Of a DNA stretch of 36,248 nucleotides, positions 8,096-16,667 are shown in pieces. The stretch comes from G020353115 sp964389685. Its GTDB lineage: Bacteria > Bacteroidota > Bacteroidia > Bacteroidales > VadinHA17. The DNA is taken from NCBI GenBank assembly GCA_964389685.1, contig CAYMFM010000038.1, forward strand, positions 1-36,248, read 5' to 3'. Position numbers and translations under genes: made by a program. The notes under the pieces are model-generated. The model had not been told where the DNA came from. It was given only the letters and a program-made list of their open reading frames with translations, and ran no database searches. The stretch's first letter is position 1; each line of letters starts with the position of its first letter.

Positions 8096-9754
8096 ATGGT
8101 AAAAGGCATGGAGAAAGAAGGAATTGTTGTCACAGGAGCATCGGGTTTTATTGGCAGGCATTTCATCGAAGCCTCAAAAGAGAAGTACAGGCTCTTTTGT
8201 CTTGCCCGGAGATCACAGTTGGAATCCGGAATACCCAAACACCAGAATATTTTCTGGACTCAGGTGGATATTGGATCTTTCACTAATATCAGGGAATTGG
8301 GAGAAAGCATTCATAAACTGGGGGGTGCAAATTACGTATTGCACCTCGCCGGCTATTATGATTTTTCATACAAGGATCATCCTGAATATTACAGGACCAA
8401 TGTTCTGGGAACAGAGAATATCCTGAAATTGGCGGAGGAACTTGAAATTAAGCGGTTCATTTTTTCCAGCTCCCTTGCTGCATGTAAGTTTGGCGATTTT
8501 GACCACATCATAACAGAAGAAACTCCTCCGGCAGCCGACTTTGCCTATGCCCGCAGTAAATGCCTTGCAGAGAATTGCATCAAAGAATTTTCAGACGATT
8601 TTTCGTATGCTATTGTACGGCTGGCAGCTGTTTTCAGTGACTGGTGTGAATACCCGCCGTTGTTCATGTTTCTCTCCACATGGCTTTCAAAAAAATGGAA
8701 ATCACGAATATTGGGTGGAAAAGGAGAATCGGCAATCACGTACATTCACATCAATGACCTGATCCGTTTTTTTGACCTGCTGCTCGAAAAAGACAACACA
8801 TTGCCTCATGAGCTGACACTCATTGCAAGCCCGGATGGTACGATTTCACACAACGACTTGTACAAAGCAGCTACGAAATATCACTTCGGCAAGTACAGAA
8901 AGCCCATCAGAATACCTAAACTAATCGCATATCCGGGCGTTCTTGCATTGAATTTTCTTTCCAATATGTTAGGCTTCGAATCATTCGAAAAACCCTGGAT
9001 GATGAAATATGTGGACAAAAAACTTGTGGTTGATTCCACCCGATCCCAAAAACTCCTTGGGTGGGAAACCGTTAAAAGGTATGATGTCCTGCGGAGGCTG
9101 CTCTTTCTCCTGGAAAACCGGAAAAACCATTCCATTACCTGGTCCATTCGAAATGAAATGGCACTGAAGAGAACTGTGGACCGTACCACTATTCTCTATT
9201 ATGACATGTTTAAGAAACACCGCTCCAATGCGGTGGAAAAGATGCTTGAATACCTGCTCTTACCGGAGCATGCAGAACGTTTTGTCCATTACCAGGCAAT
9301 GGGAAGGGATCTGTTGAAGATGTATATCACATTGATCTATCAGCTGATTGCAATCAGCATCCGAACTGGAGACCGCATGGTATTAAGGAAATATGCTCAG
9401 ATCATTGCCTACAGAAGATTTAACAGCGGGTTTAAGATAGAGGAGATCGCTGGTCTCCTGAATTCACTGGAAACAACCATTACCACCACGGCAAATCCTG
9501 AACTTGCTATTTCCGGTTCAAAAAGAGAATTTAACAATTATGTTAGCATAGCCATTCAGCTGGTGATTGATGAAATTGATGAATCATTTGCAAGCCTGGC
9601 AAAAAAAGAACCACATGCCCCAGCTATTGGTGAGAAATTTCCCTCACTGGAAAGTACGGATGAGATGAAGCAGATCGTGTCTCAGCTGGAGGATACCTTT
9701 TATGATTCACTGGAACATCTGGATGGTGATCTTCCATTCGGGCCGGTAGTATAA
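8096..9754 (+). CDS. NAD-dependent epimerase/dehydratase (extended SDR) fused to a C-terminal helical domain
   Basis: About 552 residues. Residues ~5-340 are an extended SDR: TGASGFIGRHF is the NAD-binding glycine motif, LHLAGYYDFS the strand-4 motif, RFIFSSSLAA and YARSK supply the catalytic Ser, Tyr and Lys. Such enzymes act on nucleotide sugars, steroids or flavonoid-like substrates; HELTLIASPDG and the long C-terminal half are nearest to 3-beta-HSD/dihydroflavonol-reductase-like members. Residues ~350-550 are all-helical with no SDR relation. The stretch LRKYAQIIAYRRFNSGFKIEEIAGLL resembles the RsbRD-type N-terminal sensor helical domain, but this is pattern recognition only. The start is ambiguous: ATG 8096 or 8108; both follow the upstream stop. 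The fusion suggests a regulated or scaffolded oxidoreductase. Confidence 0.8.
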   Translation: MVKGMEKEGIVVTGASGFIGRHFIEASKEKYRLFCLARRSQLESGIPKHQNIFWTQVDIGSFTNIRELGESIHKLGGANYVLHLAGYYDFSYKDHPEYYRTNVLGTENILKLAEELEIKRFIFSSSLAACKFGDFDHIITEETPPAADFAYARSKCLAENCIKEFSDDFSYAIVRLAAVFSDWCEYPPLFMFLSTWLSKKWKSRILGGKGESAITYIHINDLIRFFDLLLEKDNTLPHELTLIASPDGTISHNDLYKAATKYHFGKYRKPIRIPKLIAYPGVLALNFLSNMLGFESFEKPWMMKYVDKKLVVDSTRSQKLLGWETVKRYDVLRRLLFLLENRKNHSITWSIRNEMALKRTVDRTTILYYDMFKKHRSNAVEKMLEYLLLPEHAERFVHYQAMGRDLLKMYITLIYQLIAISIRTGDRMVLRKYAQIIAYRRFNSGFKIEEIAGLLNSLETTITTTANPELAISGSKREFNNYVSIAIQLVIDEIDESFASLAKKEPHAPAIGEKFPSLESTDEMKQIVSQLEDTFYDSLEHLDGDLPFGPVV

Positions 9755-9773
9755 CCGGTGCATTAATCCGACA

Positions 9774-10583
9774 TCAGTTACAAAACTTCATGATCATCTG
9801 GTAAGCCCGGGTATAACCCAGCGCATCGGCTTTTTGAAGATCACAACAGGCTTGTTCTGTTTTTTCAGGAACTTCCAGGAGGATTTTCCCCCGGTTGAAA
9901 AATGCTTCAGCACACCTGGGATTAATGATCGTTGCTATCGAAAAATTATCAATAGCGGATAGGGTATCTCCATAGGCAAGATCACATAAGCCGGATTTCA
10001 CATAAGCAACATCATTCTCCGGATACAGCTTGATTGCACTTCTAAAATCTTCCCGGGCTTGCTGAAGATGATCCAGGTTTAGGTGTGCCATCCCCCGGAA
10101 TATGTAGATGTTATGATTCTCCGGTTGCAATTCAATAGCACGATTGAAGTCAATCAGGGCTTTTTCATGATCCCCCATGCCTTCAAATGCAGCACCCCTC
10201 ATTAGATGGATTATCCAGCGGTCGGGATAAAACTCTTTTGCCTTGTCTATATCAATAACAGCAATGTTAAAATCCTCGATCCGGTATCGGGATGCTCCCC
10301 GGGTTGTAAGCGATTCGTAGAAGTTTGGCTGTAAACTCAATGCCGAGTTGTAGTCCTGAACCGCACCGACGAAATCTTCCAGTTCAAGCCTGGCTTTTGC
10401 CCTGTACATGTAGTACCTCCAAAATCGCGGATCCTGTTCAATTGCGGCATTATAGCTTTCAATAGCACCCACATAATCCCCTTCATGGTATTTCGCAATT
10501 CCTTTCTTTAACAACATTAGCGACCCCTCCTGCTGAAAAAAATGAACCAACAGGATGAAGAAAACAGTGAATACCAACTTCAT
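9774..10583 (-). CDS. Exported tetratricopeptide-repeat (TPR) protein
   Basis: A 269-residue protein with a hydrophobic N-terminus (LVFTVFFILLVHFF) acting as a signal peptide or anchor, followed by about seven back-to-back TPR units. Recognisable repeats include KYHEGDYVGAIESYNAAIE, ARLELEDFVGAVQDYNSAL, AFEGMGDHEKALIDFNRAIE and AHLNLDHLQQAREDFRSAIK. The consensus Gly/Ala/Tyr and Pro positions are kept. By family it is a protein-protein interaction scaffold in the periplasm or at the envelope; partner unknown. It is convergent with the SDR gene (19 bases apart) and divergent from the lipoprotein gene (166 bases), which leaves room for two promoters. A C-terminal pair of cysteines (ACCDLQKADALG) resembles the end of other Bacteroidetes TPR proteins. 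Confidence 0.85.
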   Translation of the reverse strand: MKLVFTVFFILLVHFFQQEGSLMLLKKGIAKYHEGDYVGAIESYNAAIEQDPRFWRYYMYRAKARLELEDFVGAVQDYNSALSLQPNFYESLTTRGASRYRIEDFNIAVIDIDKAKEFYPDRWIIHLMRGAAFEGMGDHEKALIDFNRAIELQPENHNIYIFRGMAHLNLDHLQQAREDFRSAIKLYPENDVAYVKSGLCDLAYGDTLSAIDNFSIATIINPRCAEAFFNRGKILLEVPEKTEQACCDLQKADALGYTRAYQMIMKFCN

Positions 10584-10749
10584 GAATGGAGTCTTTTATA
10601 CAAAATAAACATGAAAAATCATTATCCACTACTTTTCCAGTGAAAAAATTGACTTTCTGTTTAACATTCCTTAACTTTAAAGGTATACGAAATGTTGACA
10701 GGTTAATATCGCTCATTTCAAATAATAAACCTTTTCTAAACATATCATC

Positions 10750-11268
10750 ATGAAAAAAATAACATTTTTAGTACTGTTTTTTTTGGTGATTCCCTTTTCA
10801 GGATGCCAGGAAAAAATAGATACTGCAGCAGAAGAGGAAACAATAAAAGCAGTCATTGCTGCTGAAACAAATGCCTTCTGGGATCAAAACCTTGTGGCAC
10901 TGCTGGAAACACTGATCCAGGACGACAATTTGATCTACATTTCAATTGGTAGTAATGGGTACCGTGAAAGAATGGGTTGGGATAATAACTATGCATATTA
11001 CAAAAAAGCTGCCAGTGAAGATTGGTCAGACTGGACAGATATTACCGTTGAAAGATCAAACTGGAAGATCGATATTCACGGGGAAACTGCTTTCGTAGTT
11101 TACAACCAGAATATGAAATTCAAACTGAATGGAGAACCGATGACAACCCACTCGAAAGAGATCCGGATGTTGAAGAAAGTGAAAGGTGACTGGAAAATAT
11201 CAGTGACCCAATGGATTGACCTCTCTTCCTTTGAAAAGGAAGGCGAGGCAGTTGGAAAAGAGTTTTAA
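10750..11268 (+). CDS. NTF2/SnoaL-like (DUF4440-type) lipoprotein
   Basis: A 172-residue lipoprotein. The signal peptide KKITFLVLFFLVIPFSGC ends in a lipobox with Cys19. The mature part has the NTF2-like pattern: a first helix EETIKAVIAAETNAFWDQNLVALLETLIQ, then strands DNLIYISIG, WKIDIHGETAFVVYNQNMKF and a closing KVKGDWKISVTQW strand, as in DUF4440/SnoaL-like proteins. Most such proteins have no proven activity; the fold forms a small binding or catalytic pocket. The gene stops two bases before the TTG start of the TonB receptor gene, so the two are likely translated from one message and the protein may assist that transporter. Confidence 0.75.
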   Translation: MKKITFLVLFFLVIPFSGCQEKIDTAAEEETIKAVIAAETNAFWDQNLVALLETLIQDDNLIYISIGSNGYRERMGWDNNYAYYKKAASEDWSDWTDITVERSNWKIDIHGETAFVVYNQNMKFKLNGEPMTTHSKEIRMLKKVKGDWKISVTQWIDLSSFEKEGEAVGKEF

Positions 11269-11270
11269 AA

Positions 11271-13562
11271 TTGAACCCAATCAATAACCATAAGAGACAG
11301 CGTGGAATCCTCTTTACTCTCACGTGTCAATTTCTCTTTGTCACCAGCCTGTACGCCCAGGACAGAGGCATTATTACCGGCAGGATAACCGATTCTGAAA
11401 CCGGAGAACCGTTAACCGGTGCAACCGTTGTTCTGAACGATTCAACCGGCATTTCTTCTGATACAGATGGGAAATACGAACTGAAAGTATTGCCCGGAAC
11501 CTACAAGATTTCCTTTCAATTTGTTGGTTATCAGTCCGCTGTTATAGAAATCACAGCCTTCGCGAAGGACACAGTACGGATTGATGTTATCCTTGAAGTC
11601 AAAATAAAAGTGCTGGATGAGATTGTGGTCACAGCCGGCAAATTCGACCAGAAGCTCTCCGATGTTACCGTCTCCATGGAGGTACTTAAACCGGTTATGA
11701 TCCAGCAGAACAACCACATCACCCTGGAAACACTGATCAGCCAGGTTCCCGGAATCGATGTGCTGGACGGACAGGCAAGCATACGTGGAGGCAGTGGATA
11801 TTCCTATGGTGCGGGAAGCAGGGTCCTGGTACTGGTGGATGACCTCCCCATCATTTCAGCAGATGTCGGTGATGTGAAATGGGATTATTTACCGGTTGAA
11901 AATGTTGCCCAGGTGGAGATCCTGAAAGGTGCTTCATCGGTTTTGTACGGATCTTCTGCTTTGAACGGTGTAATCAACCTGAGGACAGCCTTTCCGAAAC
12001 CAGATCCGGAAACCGGGATAATAGCGTTTAGTGGGGTCTATATGGACCCGAAACGGGAAGAACTGGTCTGGTGGGATAGGCAACCCGTTTTTTACGGGAT
12101 GAATTTCCAGCACATGAGGAAAATCAGGAATCTTGATCTTGTCGTTGGTGGAAACCTCTTACATAATCCGGGGTACAGGGAAAACGAGTGGGACACATGG
12201 GGGAGGGGAAACCTCAAATTAAACGTTACAGGCAAAAGAAACAAGGGGCTCAATTACGGAATTAACAGCAGTTACATGTACCAGGATAAGAGTGATTTTT
12301 TGCTATGGATTCATGCAGATACAGCATACAGGCAAAATCCCGAAGCGGTCTCCGAACTCACCGGCATCCGGTTTAATGCCGATCCCTACGTTATATTCCG
12401 TCAAAAAGAAAACATCATCCATACGCTCAAAACGCGTTTTTTTGCAGTTGATAACCGGTTCCCGAATGACGCCGACAAGAACAACAAGTCCTGCTTTTAC
12501 TATGGAGAATACCGCTACCTGCAAAAATTCAAAAATGAGATTCACTGGTCCTTCGGATCCTCCGCAAGCTATTCGAACGTTCTCTCAAACCTTTATGGCA
12601 ACCACAGCGGGACCAACCTGGCACTATATACCCAACTGGATGCCCGGTTCTTCGAGCGGTTGAAATGGTCTGCCGGGATCCGCTGGGAAAGCTCCAGGCT
12701 GGACAATGAGCGAATTCATTCTTCACCCGTATTCCGCACCGGTATCAATTTTCAGGCAGCCGAGTATACTTACCTGCGCGGTTCCATTGGACAGGGCTAC
12801 CGGTTCCCTTCCATTGCAGAAAAATTTACTGCTACATCCATCAGCTCACTCAAAATTTTTCCAAATCCTGACCTTGAGCCTGAAAAAGGGTGGAGCGCGG
12901 AAATCGGCATCAAACAAGGCATCAAACTGGGCTCCTGGCAGGGATATGCTGATCTATCCGGCTTCTGGACCGAATACAACGACATGATCGAGTTTACATT
13001 CGGTATCTATAAACCCGACTCGATTGAAATACCCACCCTCGAGCACATCGGATTCAAATCATTGAATGTGGGAAATGCAAGAATAAATGGATTCGAAATC
13101 AACTTGACCATGCAAGGGGAAATTGGACCCGTTGCTGTCGATCTTACCACCGGATACACCTTTATGAATCCGATCGACCGTAATGTCAGACAAAGCACTT
13201 TAATCGAAAATGAAAAGTACCTCAAATATCGCTACAAACACAGCTTTAAGGGAGATGTGCAATGTACCTGGAGAATTTTCTCAACGGGATTTAACCTGAA
13301 ATTTTACAGCTTTATGCTGAACGTCGATCCGGTATTTGTCGATCCCCTCTTCGGGGCAATGATATTACCCGGCTATGCCGATTACCGCGAAGAAAACAAA
13401 AAGGGAGAGTGGGTAGTGGATTACAGGATCTCCTATGACATCATCGAACAATTCAAACTATCACTGATCATTAAAAACCTGTTGAATGAGGAGTACATCG
13501 GACGTCCCGGCGATATCGGTCCTCCCAGGAATATCACGCTCCAGCTTTCCGCAACGTTCTGA
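11271..13562 (+). CDS. TonB-dependent outer-membrane receptor with carboxypeptidase-regulatory-like domain
   Basis: A 763-residue outer-membrane transporter. After a signal peptide (GILFTLTCQFLFVTSLYAQ) comes a carboxypeptidase-regulatory-like domain (~30-115: GRITDSETGEPLTGATVVLND), a TonB-box-like DEIVVTA, a plug (~120-240: LISQVPGIDVLDGQASIRGGSG, VLVDDLPI, VEILKGASSVLYGSSALNGVINL) and a ~520-residue barrel ending in the aromatic ITLQLSATF that the Bam machinery recognises. No in-frame ATG exists before the plug; the only start that keeps the signal peptide is TTG at 11271, two bases after the upstream stop, which implies coupled translation. Family size and features match vitamin B12/siderophore/metal receptors (BtuB/CirA-like); the cargo is not evident. 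No SusD-type partner is present. Confidence 0.92.
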   Translation: MNPINNHKRQRGILFTLTCQFLFVTSLYAQDRGIITGRITDSETGEPLTGATVVLNDSTGISSDTDGKYELKVLPGTYKISFQFVGYQSAVIEITAFAKDTVRIDVILEVKIKVLDEIVVTAGKFDQKLSDVTVSMEVLKPVMIQQNNHITLETLISQVPGIDVLDGQASIRGGSGYSYGAGSRVLVLVDDLPIISADVGDVKWDYLPVENVAQVEILKGASSVLYGSSALNGVINLRTAFPKPDPETGIIAFSGVYMDPKREELVWWDRQPVFYGMNFQHMRKIRNLDLVVGGNLLHNPGYRENEWDTWGRGNLKLNVTGKRNKGLNYGINSSYMYQDKSDFLLWIHADTAYRQNPEAVSELTGIRFNADPYVIFRQKENIIHTLKTRFFAVDNRFPNDADKNNKSCFYYGEYRYLQKFKNEIHWSFGSSASYSNVLSNLYGNHSGTNLALYTQLDARFFERLKWSAGIRWESSRLDNERIHSSPVFRTGINFQAAEYTYLRGSIGQGYRFPSIAEKFTATSISSLKIFPNPDLEPEKGWSAEIGIKQGIKLGSWQGYADLSGFWTEYNDMIEFTFGIYKPDSIEIPTLEHIGFKSLNVGNARINGFEINLTMQGEIGPVAVDLTTGYTFMNPIDRNVRQSTLIENEKYLKYRYKHSFKGDVQCTWRIFSTGFNLKFYSFMLNVDPVFVDPLFGAMILPGYADYREENKKGEWVVDYRISYDIIEQFKLSLIIKNLLNEEYIGRPGDIGPPRNITLQLSATF

Positions 13563-13576
13563 TCTTTATCCGGTGG

Positions 13577-14329
13577 TTATTGGTTGACTTTCATAAACCG
13601 CCCGGTATAAGCCTTTTCTCCGGTAGTAATGGTATAAATGTAGGTCCCGGGCCTTAGATCCTGTCCCGCGAATTGATAATAGAAAGTCCCTGAACTTCCG
13701 GCAAGTTTTTCAGTATAGATCACCTGTCCCAGCAAGCTGAATACCTTCAGCTCTGTTTCAACGAATGTGCTGGTATGATACCCGATGCGGGTTTTGTCGT
13801 AGAATGGATTGGGAAAACAGTGAATCACCTCAAAACTTCCCGGCGAGGGGGGATAGTATATACCGGTTGCTGAATTGACCGTGAAAACCACAGAAGTACT
13901 GTCTGTTACAGAATGATTGATATAATAGCCTCCCAAATCCACGGTTGCTGTTACCTTTATATGGAGAGGAAAAACACCCGATTCTGTAGGTGTTCCCTGC
14001 ACAACAAGACAGTAGAGTGTATCCGGGTACATGTACTCCCCATCAAACAGATACTCAATTCCATCCGGGAGGTTTTGAATGTCATCGAGGCGGATATTGA
14101 TCACCGGTACCGTAAAACCCGAAACTTCCCCGGATGGAGGGGGGAGTACGGTAACTACTGTTTCATAGGCTTCACCTACGATACCGGGTGGGAGTACATT
14201 GGGGCAGATCTGGCCGGGATCGCCACCGGTGTCCTTACAGGTGGTATCCGGAACGCATTGTCCGTTGAGCGGACCAATGGTCAGCCCGAAGATCACGACA
14301 GGGAGAATGGTATGTATAAACCGTTTCAT
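13577..14329 (-). CDS. T9SS type A sorting domain protein
   Basis: About 250 residues from the ATG that begins the signal peptide KRFIHTILPVVIFGLTIGPLNGQ; the longer frame up to 14380 adds a tail without signal character. The mature N-terminal part is Cys- and Pro-rich (CVPDTTCKDTGGDPGQIC) followed by beta-rich Ig-like sequence with PPGIVGEAYE-type motifs. The last ~75 residues form a type IX secretion C-terminal domain: FPNPFYDKTRIGY, LKVFSLLGQVIYTE, LRPGTYIYTI and the final GRFMKVNQ. It should be secreted by the Por/T9SS system and fixed to the cell surface or released. No enzyme domain is present; a putative-Ig adhesive or structural role is a guess. It is convergent with the TonB gene (14 bases). 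Confidence 0.88.
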   Translation of the reverse strand: MKRFIHTILPVVIFGLTIGPLNGQCVPDTTCKDTGGDPGQICPNVLPPGIVGEAYETVVTVLPPPSGEVSGFTVPVINIRLDDIQNLPDGIEYLFDGEYMYPDTLYCLVVQGTPTESGVFPLHIKVTATVDLGGYYINHSVTDSTSVVFTVNSATGIYYPPSPGSFEVIHCFPNPFYDKTRIGYHTSTFVETELKVFSLLGQVIYTEKLAGSSGTFYYQFAGQDLRPGTYIYTITTGEKAYTGRFMKVNQ

Positions 14330-14441
14330 TTTGACACAAGGTGCATCAATCCTCCAGCAATTTGAAATAAAGTTTTGCATTTAGCACTATGTTCATGTTC
14401 GTGATTATTCCTATTTTACATGGCCAGGCGGAATATTTTGA

Positions 14442-14472
14442 CCGTCTAACCGCTCCAAATCGGCTTGACGGG
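14442..14472. repeat. Palindromic repeat, family copy A
   Basis: The arms CCGTCTAACCG and CGGCTTGACGG flank an 8-base loop. It is the most diverged copy of the four-member family described under findings, but keeps the T-T mismatch and the CTTGACGGGT right arm. Confidence 0.55.
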
Positions 14473-14489
14473 TATTTTTCATTACTTTT

Positions 14490-14522
14490 ATCCGCCAAGC
14501 GGCATGGAGCCGCTAAGCGGAT
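14490..14522. repeat. Palindromic repeat, family copy B (inverted orientation)
   Basis: ATCCGCCAAGCGGC and GCCGCTAAGCGGAT pair over a 5-base loop with a T-T mismatch (as A-A on this strand) and one wobble. Read on the minus strand it matches copy E near 18249 almost base for base in the arms. It lies between the divergent T9SS gene and the lipoprotein gene's 3' end. Confidence 0.7.
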
Positions 14523-14566
14523 AGCTTGATAAAAAGATGAATGGATCGAGCTAACAGAAGCAACAA

Positions 14567-15004
14567 CTACGATACTTTCACTCCATTAATCTGATACCTG
14601 ATTGTATAGGTAACCTGTTCGACAACCTCCTCTTCTTCCCAGGTAATTTTCAGGGTAGTTTTGGTAACATTCACCGTTCCTTCAACAGGAGCTTCACCGA
14701 ATGGGGGAAACGTCATTTTCTTTCCATCCAGTGTCCAGGTAAACGTTTCTACCTGATCGTCATACTCATATACAATGCCAGTCCCTCCATCAAGCAGTTC
14801 AATGACCAGTTCATTTGCTTCATACGTTTCCGATTCCTGGGCAATCTGTTGCCCTCCTATGTACGCAGTTAAGGTAATGGAATTAATTTGCCATTTCCCA
14901 AGCAGAAGGGATTTTGTGCTGGGACCATCATCTTCACAACCAGCGAAAAAGAGAGCAAATGCCAATAAAATCGCCGTAAAAAATCTGATTCTCTTCATTT
15001 TCAT
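14567..15004 (-). CDS. Lipocalin-like lipoprotein
   Basis: A 145-residue exported lipoprotein. The signal peptide RIRFFTAILLAFALFFAGC ends with Cys23. The mature part starts LLGKWQINSITL and continues as short beta strands (LVIELLDGGTGIVYEYD, TFTWTLDGKKMTFPP, TLKITWEEEE), which is the typical arrangement of the Bacteroidetes lipocalin-like domain (G-x-W near the start, then a small up-and-down barrel). These proteins are common and mostly of unknown role; ligand binding at the envelope is the usual suggestion. The start could also be the ATG two codons on. It has about 245 bases of free upstream sequence and faces away from the next beta-barrel gene, so it is probably a single-gene unit. Confidence 0.75.
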   Translation of the reverse strand: MKMKRIRFFTAILLAFALFFAGCEDDGPSTKSLLLGKWQINSITLTAYIGGQQIAQESETYEANELVIELLDGGTGIVYEYDDQVETFTWTLDGKKMTFPPFGEAPVEGTVNVTKTTLKITWEEEEVVEQVTYTIRYQINGVKVS

Positions 15005-15273
15005 AATTTTTGTGGATTAGATTAATAATGGAAATATAGTGTTTCTACGAACATATTATTGGAAAGGTTATACTATTTTTGAAAAAATAGTTCAGTATTC
15101 CTGACTCGCTAAAGGCATGGCTGCGGTAGATCATTCAAACGGTATGATCTGTAAAACATATTCTGAAGAAGTATACATCGCATTGAATTTTTAGTTAAAT
15201 TGGTCCATCAAGGTTCATCTATTCGATCAACGTTATCAACAAGAAAGGTATGTCAATAACGGTATCAAAATGC

Positions 15274-16434
15274 ATGAGTAAGGTTGTAATCCTCACGTTA
15301 CTTTTTAATTTTTTCCTGTCGGATCAGCCTTCCCTATGCCAGGAAAACGGCTATATCATAATGAGAAATAATGAATTCAGGGGAGGTATTATAAAACGTA
15401 CCCATGATCGATCCACCACGGTTGAATTTGCGGAAATTGGTTCAGAAGAATTCAGGGTATATACAGCAAACGATCTCCTGGAATACGGATTTCATCGGGG
15501 GACTGCCTACATTTCCAGGCCCATTACAATAGTGCGAGATGATGAGGTGATCACACAATCCCTTTTTCTGGAAAATGTGGAAGCAGGACAGATCAGTTTT
15601 TTCCAGGTCAGACACGATTCCAGAAAATATTTCTTCATTGCGCGGGAGAACAGCCTGCTGGTTCCATTGAACACGGACCCAGGTCAATCAAAAGAGAGGT
15701 TTAAGGATGCACTCCACCAATCCATGTCGGATTGTGATGCCGTCAGCGATGCCATAGACCTCGCCAGGTTGAATAAGCGCTACCTCGCCACCCTTACCAT
15801 GAGATATAACAAGTGCGATAACCAGATCGTTCCCCGGTTTCAGGTGGGAGTATTTACAGGCCTGCAAGTCTCAATCATCGACTTTCCAGCAAAAAAAACG
15901 AATGTATCTTCCCTGTCCAAAGCGGATTTTAATACCGAAATATCACCCCTGTTTGGCGTGCATGTAAATATGCCCATTGAAGAAAGGTTATATTTGCAGG
16001 GTGAGGTAGGATACAGCAAACAATCTTTCAACTCCCTGAAAAAGGAAAAGACGGGGGAGTACCTGTTGGAAAAGGATATTACCGTTGATCTGTCAAGGTG
16101 TGATTTTACCCTCTCCTTAAAATACTCCTCCCTGAATCCCCGGATCAGGCCCTATGTTCACGGAGGCATAGGCCTGGTCTTTGCATTGGACAAGAAAAAC
16201 CAAATGACACTTTATGAAAAGATCGGGGCCGTGGAGTCAACTGAAACCTTCGACTGGACGGATGATGAAATGAGCAACTATTATTTTAAAATGATGGTGG
16301 GAGGAGGTGTGGATTTCAGCCTCTCCAGCAGATTTTCCATTTTTGCTGAAGTCCGGATTGAAGAGCTCCTGGCAGGCGACCCGCCAATCCCTAACCTGAC
16401 CGGGATCGGGTTGGTTATGGGGGTTCATTTTTAG
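15274..16434 (+). CDS. Outer-membrane beta-barrel protein (OMP_b-brl type)
   Basis: About 386 residues. The signal peptide SKVVILTLLFNFFLSDQPSLCQ favours the ATG at 15274 over 15250. Residues ~25-180 form a soluble domain (GYIIMRNNEFRGGIIKR, VEFAEIGSEEFRVYTANDLLEYGF), then a conserved-looking CDAVSDAIDLARLNKRYLATLTMRYNKC. Residues ~190-386 alternate as barrel strands (FQVGVFTGLQVSII, LYLQGEVGYSKQSF, FTLSLKYSSLNPRIRPYVHGGIGLVFAL) and end in LTGIGLVMGVHF with a terminal Phe, the Bam signal. This front-domain-plus-small-barrel arrangement is frequent in Bacteroidetes proteins annotated only as porin family or hypothetical. No operon partner: the gene is flanked by repeat-rich gaps. Confidence 0.75.
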   Translation: MSKVVILTLLFNFFLSDQPSLCQENGYIIMRNNEFRGGIIKRTHDRSTTVEFAEIGSEEFRVYTANDLLEYGFHRGTAYISRPITIVRDDEVITQSLFLENVEAGQISFFQVRHDSRKYFFIARENSLLVPLNTDPGQSKERFKDALHQSMSDCDAVSDAIDLARLNKRYLATLTMRYNKCDNQIVPRFQVGVFTGLQVSIIDFPAKKTNVSSLSKADFNTEISPLFGVHVNMPIEERLYLQGEVGYSKQSFNSLKKEKTGEYLLEKDITVDLSRCDFTLSLKYSSLNPRIRPYVHGGIGLVFALDKKNQMTLYEKIGAVESTETFDWTDDEMSNYYFKMMVGGGVDFSLSSRFSIFAEVRIEELLAGDPPIPNLTGIGLVMGVHF

Positions 16435-16448
16435 TCATGCGATGGTTT

Positions 16449-16500
16449 ACCCTGTGAAATCCTGCATAGCAGGAGCGACGTAGTCGCTATTTCACAGGGT
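16449..16500. repeat. Perfect three-way-junction palindrome
   Basis: ACCCTGTGAAAT (16449-16460) pairs with ATTTCACAGGGT (16489-16500). Inside lie two abutting hairpins: CCTGC-ATA-GCAGG (16461-16473) and AGCGAC-GTA-GTCGCT (16474-16488). All 52 bases are paired except the two 3-base loops, with no mismatch. It begins 15 bases after the stop of the beta-barrel gene. Confidence 0.8.
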
Positions 16501-16518
16501 CATACAATGGGCATTCTT

Positions 16519-16573
16519 TAGTAACACAGTAGTAATTCAGTTGTAATTCAATAGTAATTCGATAGTAATTCTC
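16519..16573. repeat. Five tandem 11-base repeats (TAGTAATTCRR)
   Basis: Units start at 16519, 16530, 16541, 16552 and 16563: TAGTAACACAG, TAGTAATTCAG, TTGTAATTCAA, TAGTAATTCGA, TAGTAATTCTC. The core AGTAATTC is kept in three units exactly. The 11-base period is not a multiple of three, so it is not a coding repeat, and is close to one DNA turn. Confidence 0.75.
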
Positions 16574-16624
16574 CATAGGAGTCTTCCGTAGGGATCCCTC
16601 GGGGCTGTGGATAGTTGCAACTTT

Positions 16625-16667
16625 CAACCCTTCCGGTTTACCAGCCTGTGGCTGGTAGGTAGGGTTG
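16625..16667. repeat. Two-part stem-loop
   Basis: An outer stem CAACCCT/AGGGTTG (16625-16631 with 16661-16667) encloses a perfect 8-bp hairpin TACCAGCC-TGT-GGCTGGTA (16639-16657). It has no T-run and lies 128 bases before osmC. Confidence 0.6.

Noticed and set aside
12292..12663. A 123-codon plus-strand frame inside the TonB receptor gene
   Set aside because: It overlaps the strongly supported receptor frame and its product has no recognisable features.
16449..16500. A tRNA or degenerate tRNA gene
   Set aside because: The fold has only two inner hairpins, no anticodon arm, no T-loop GTTC and is just 52 bases.
16519..16573. A CRISPR array or replication iterons
   Set aside because: Units are 11 bases without spacers; no cas or rep gene is present.
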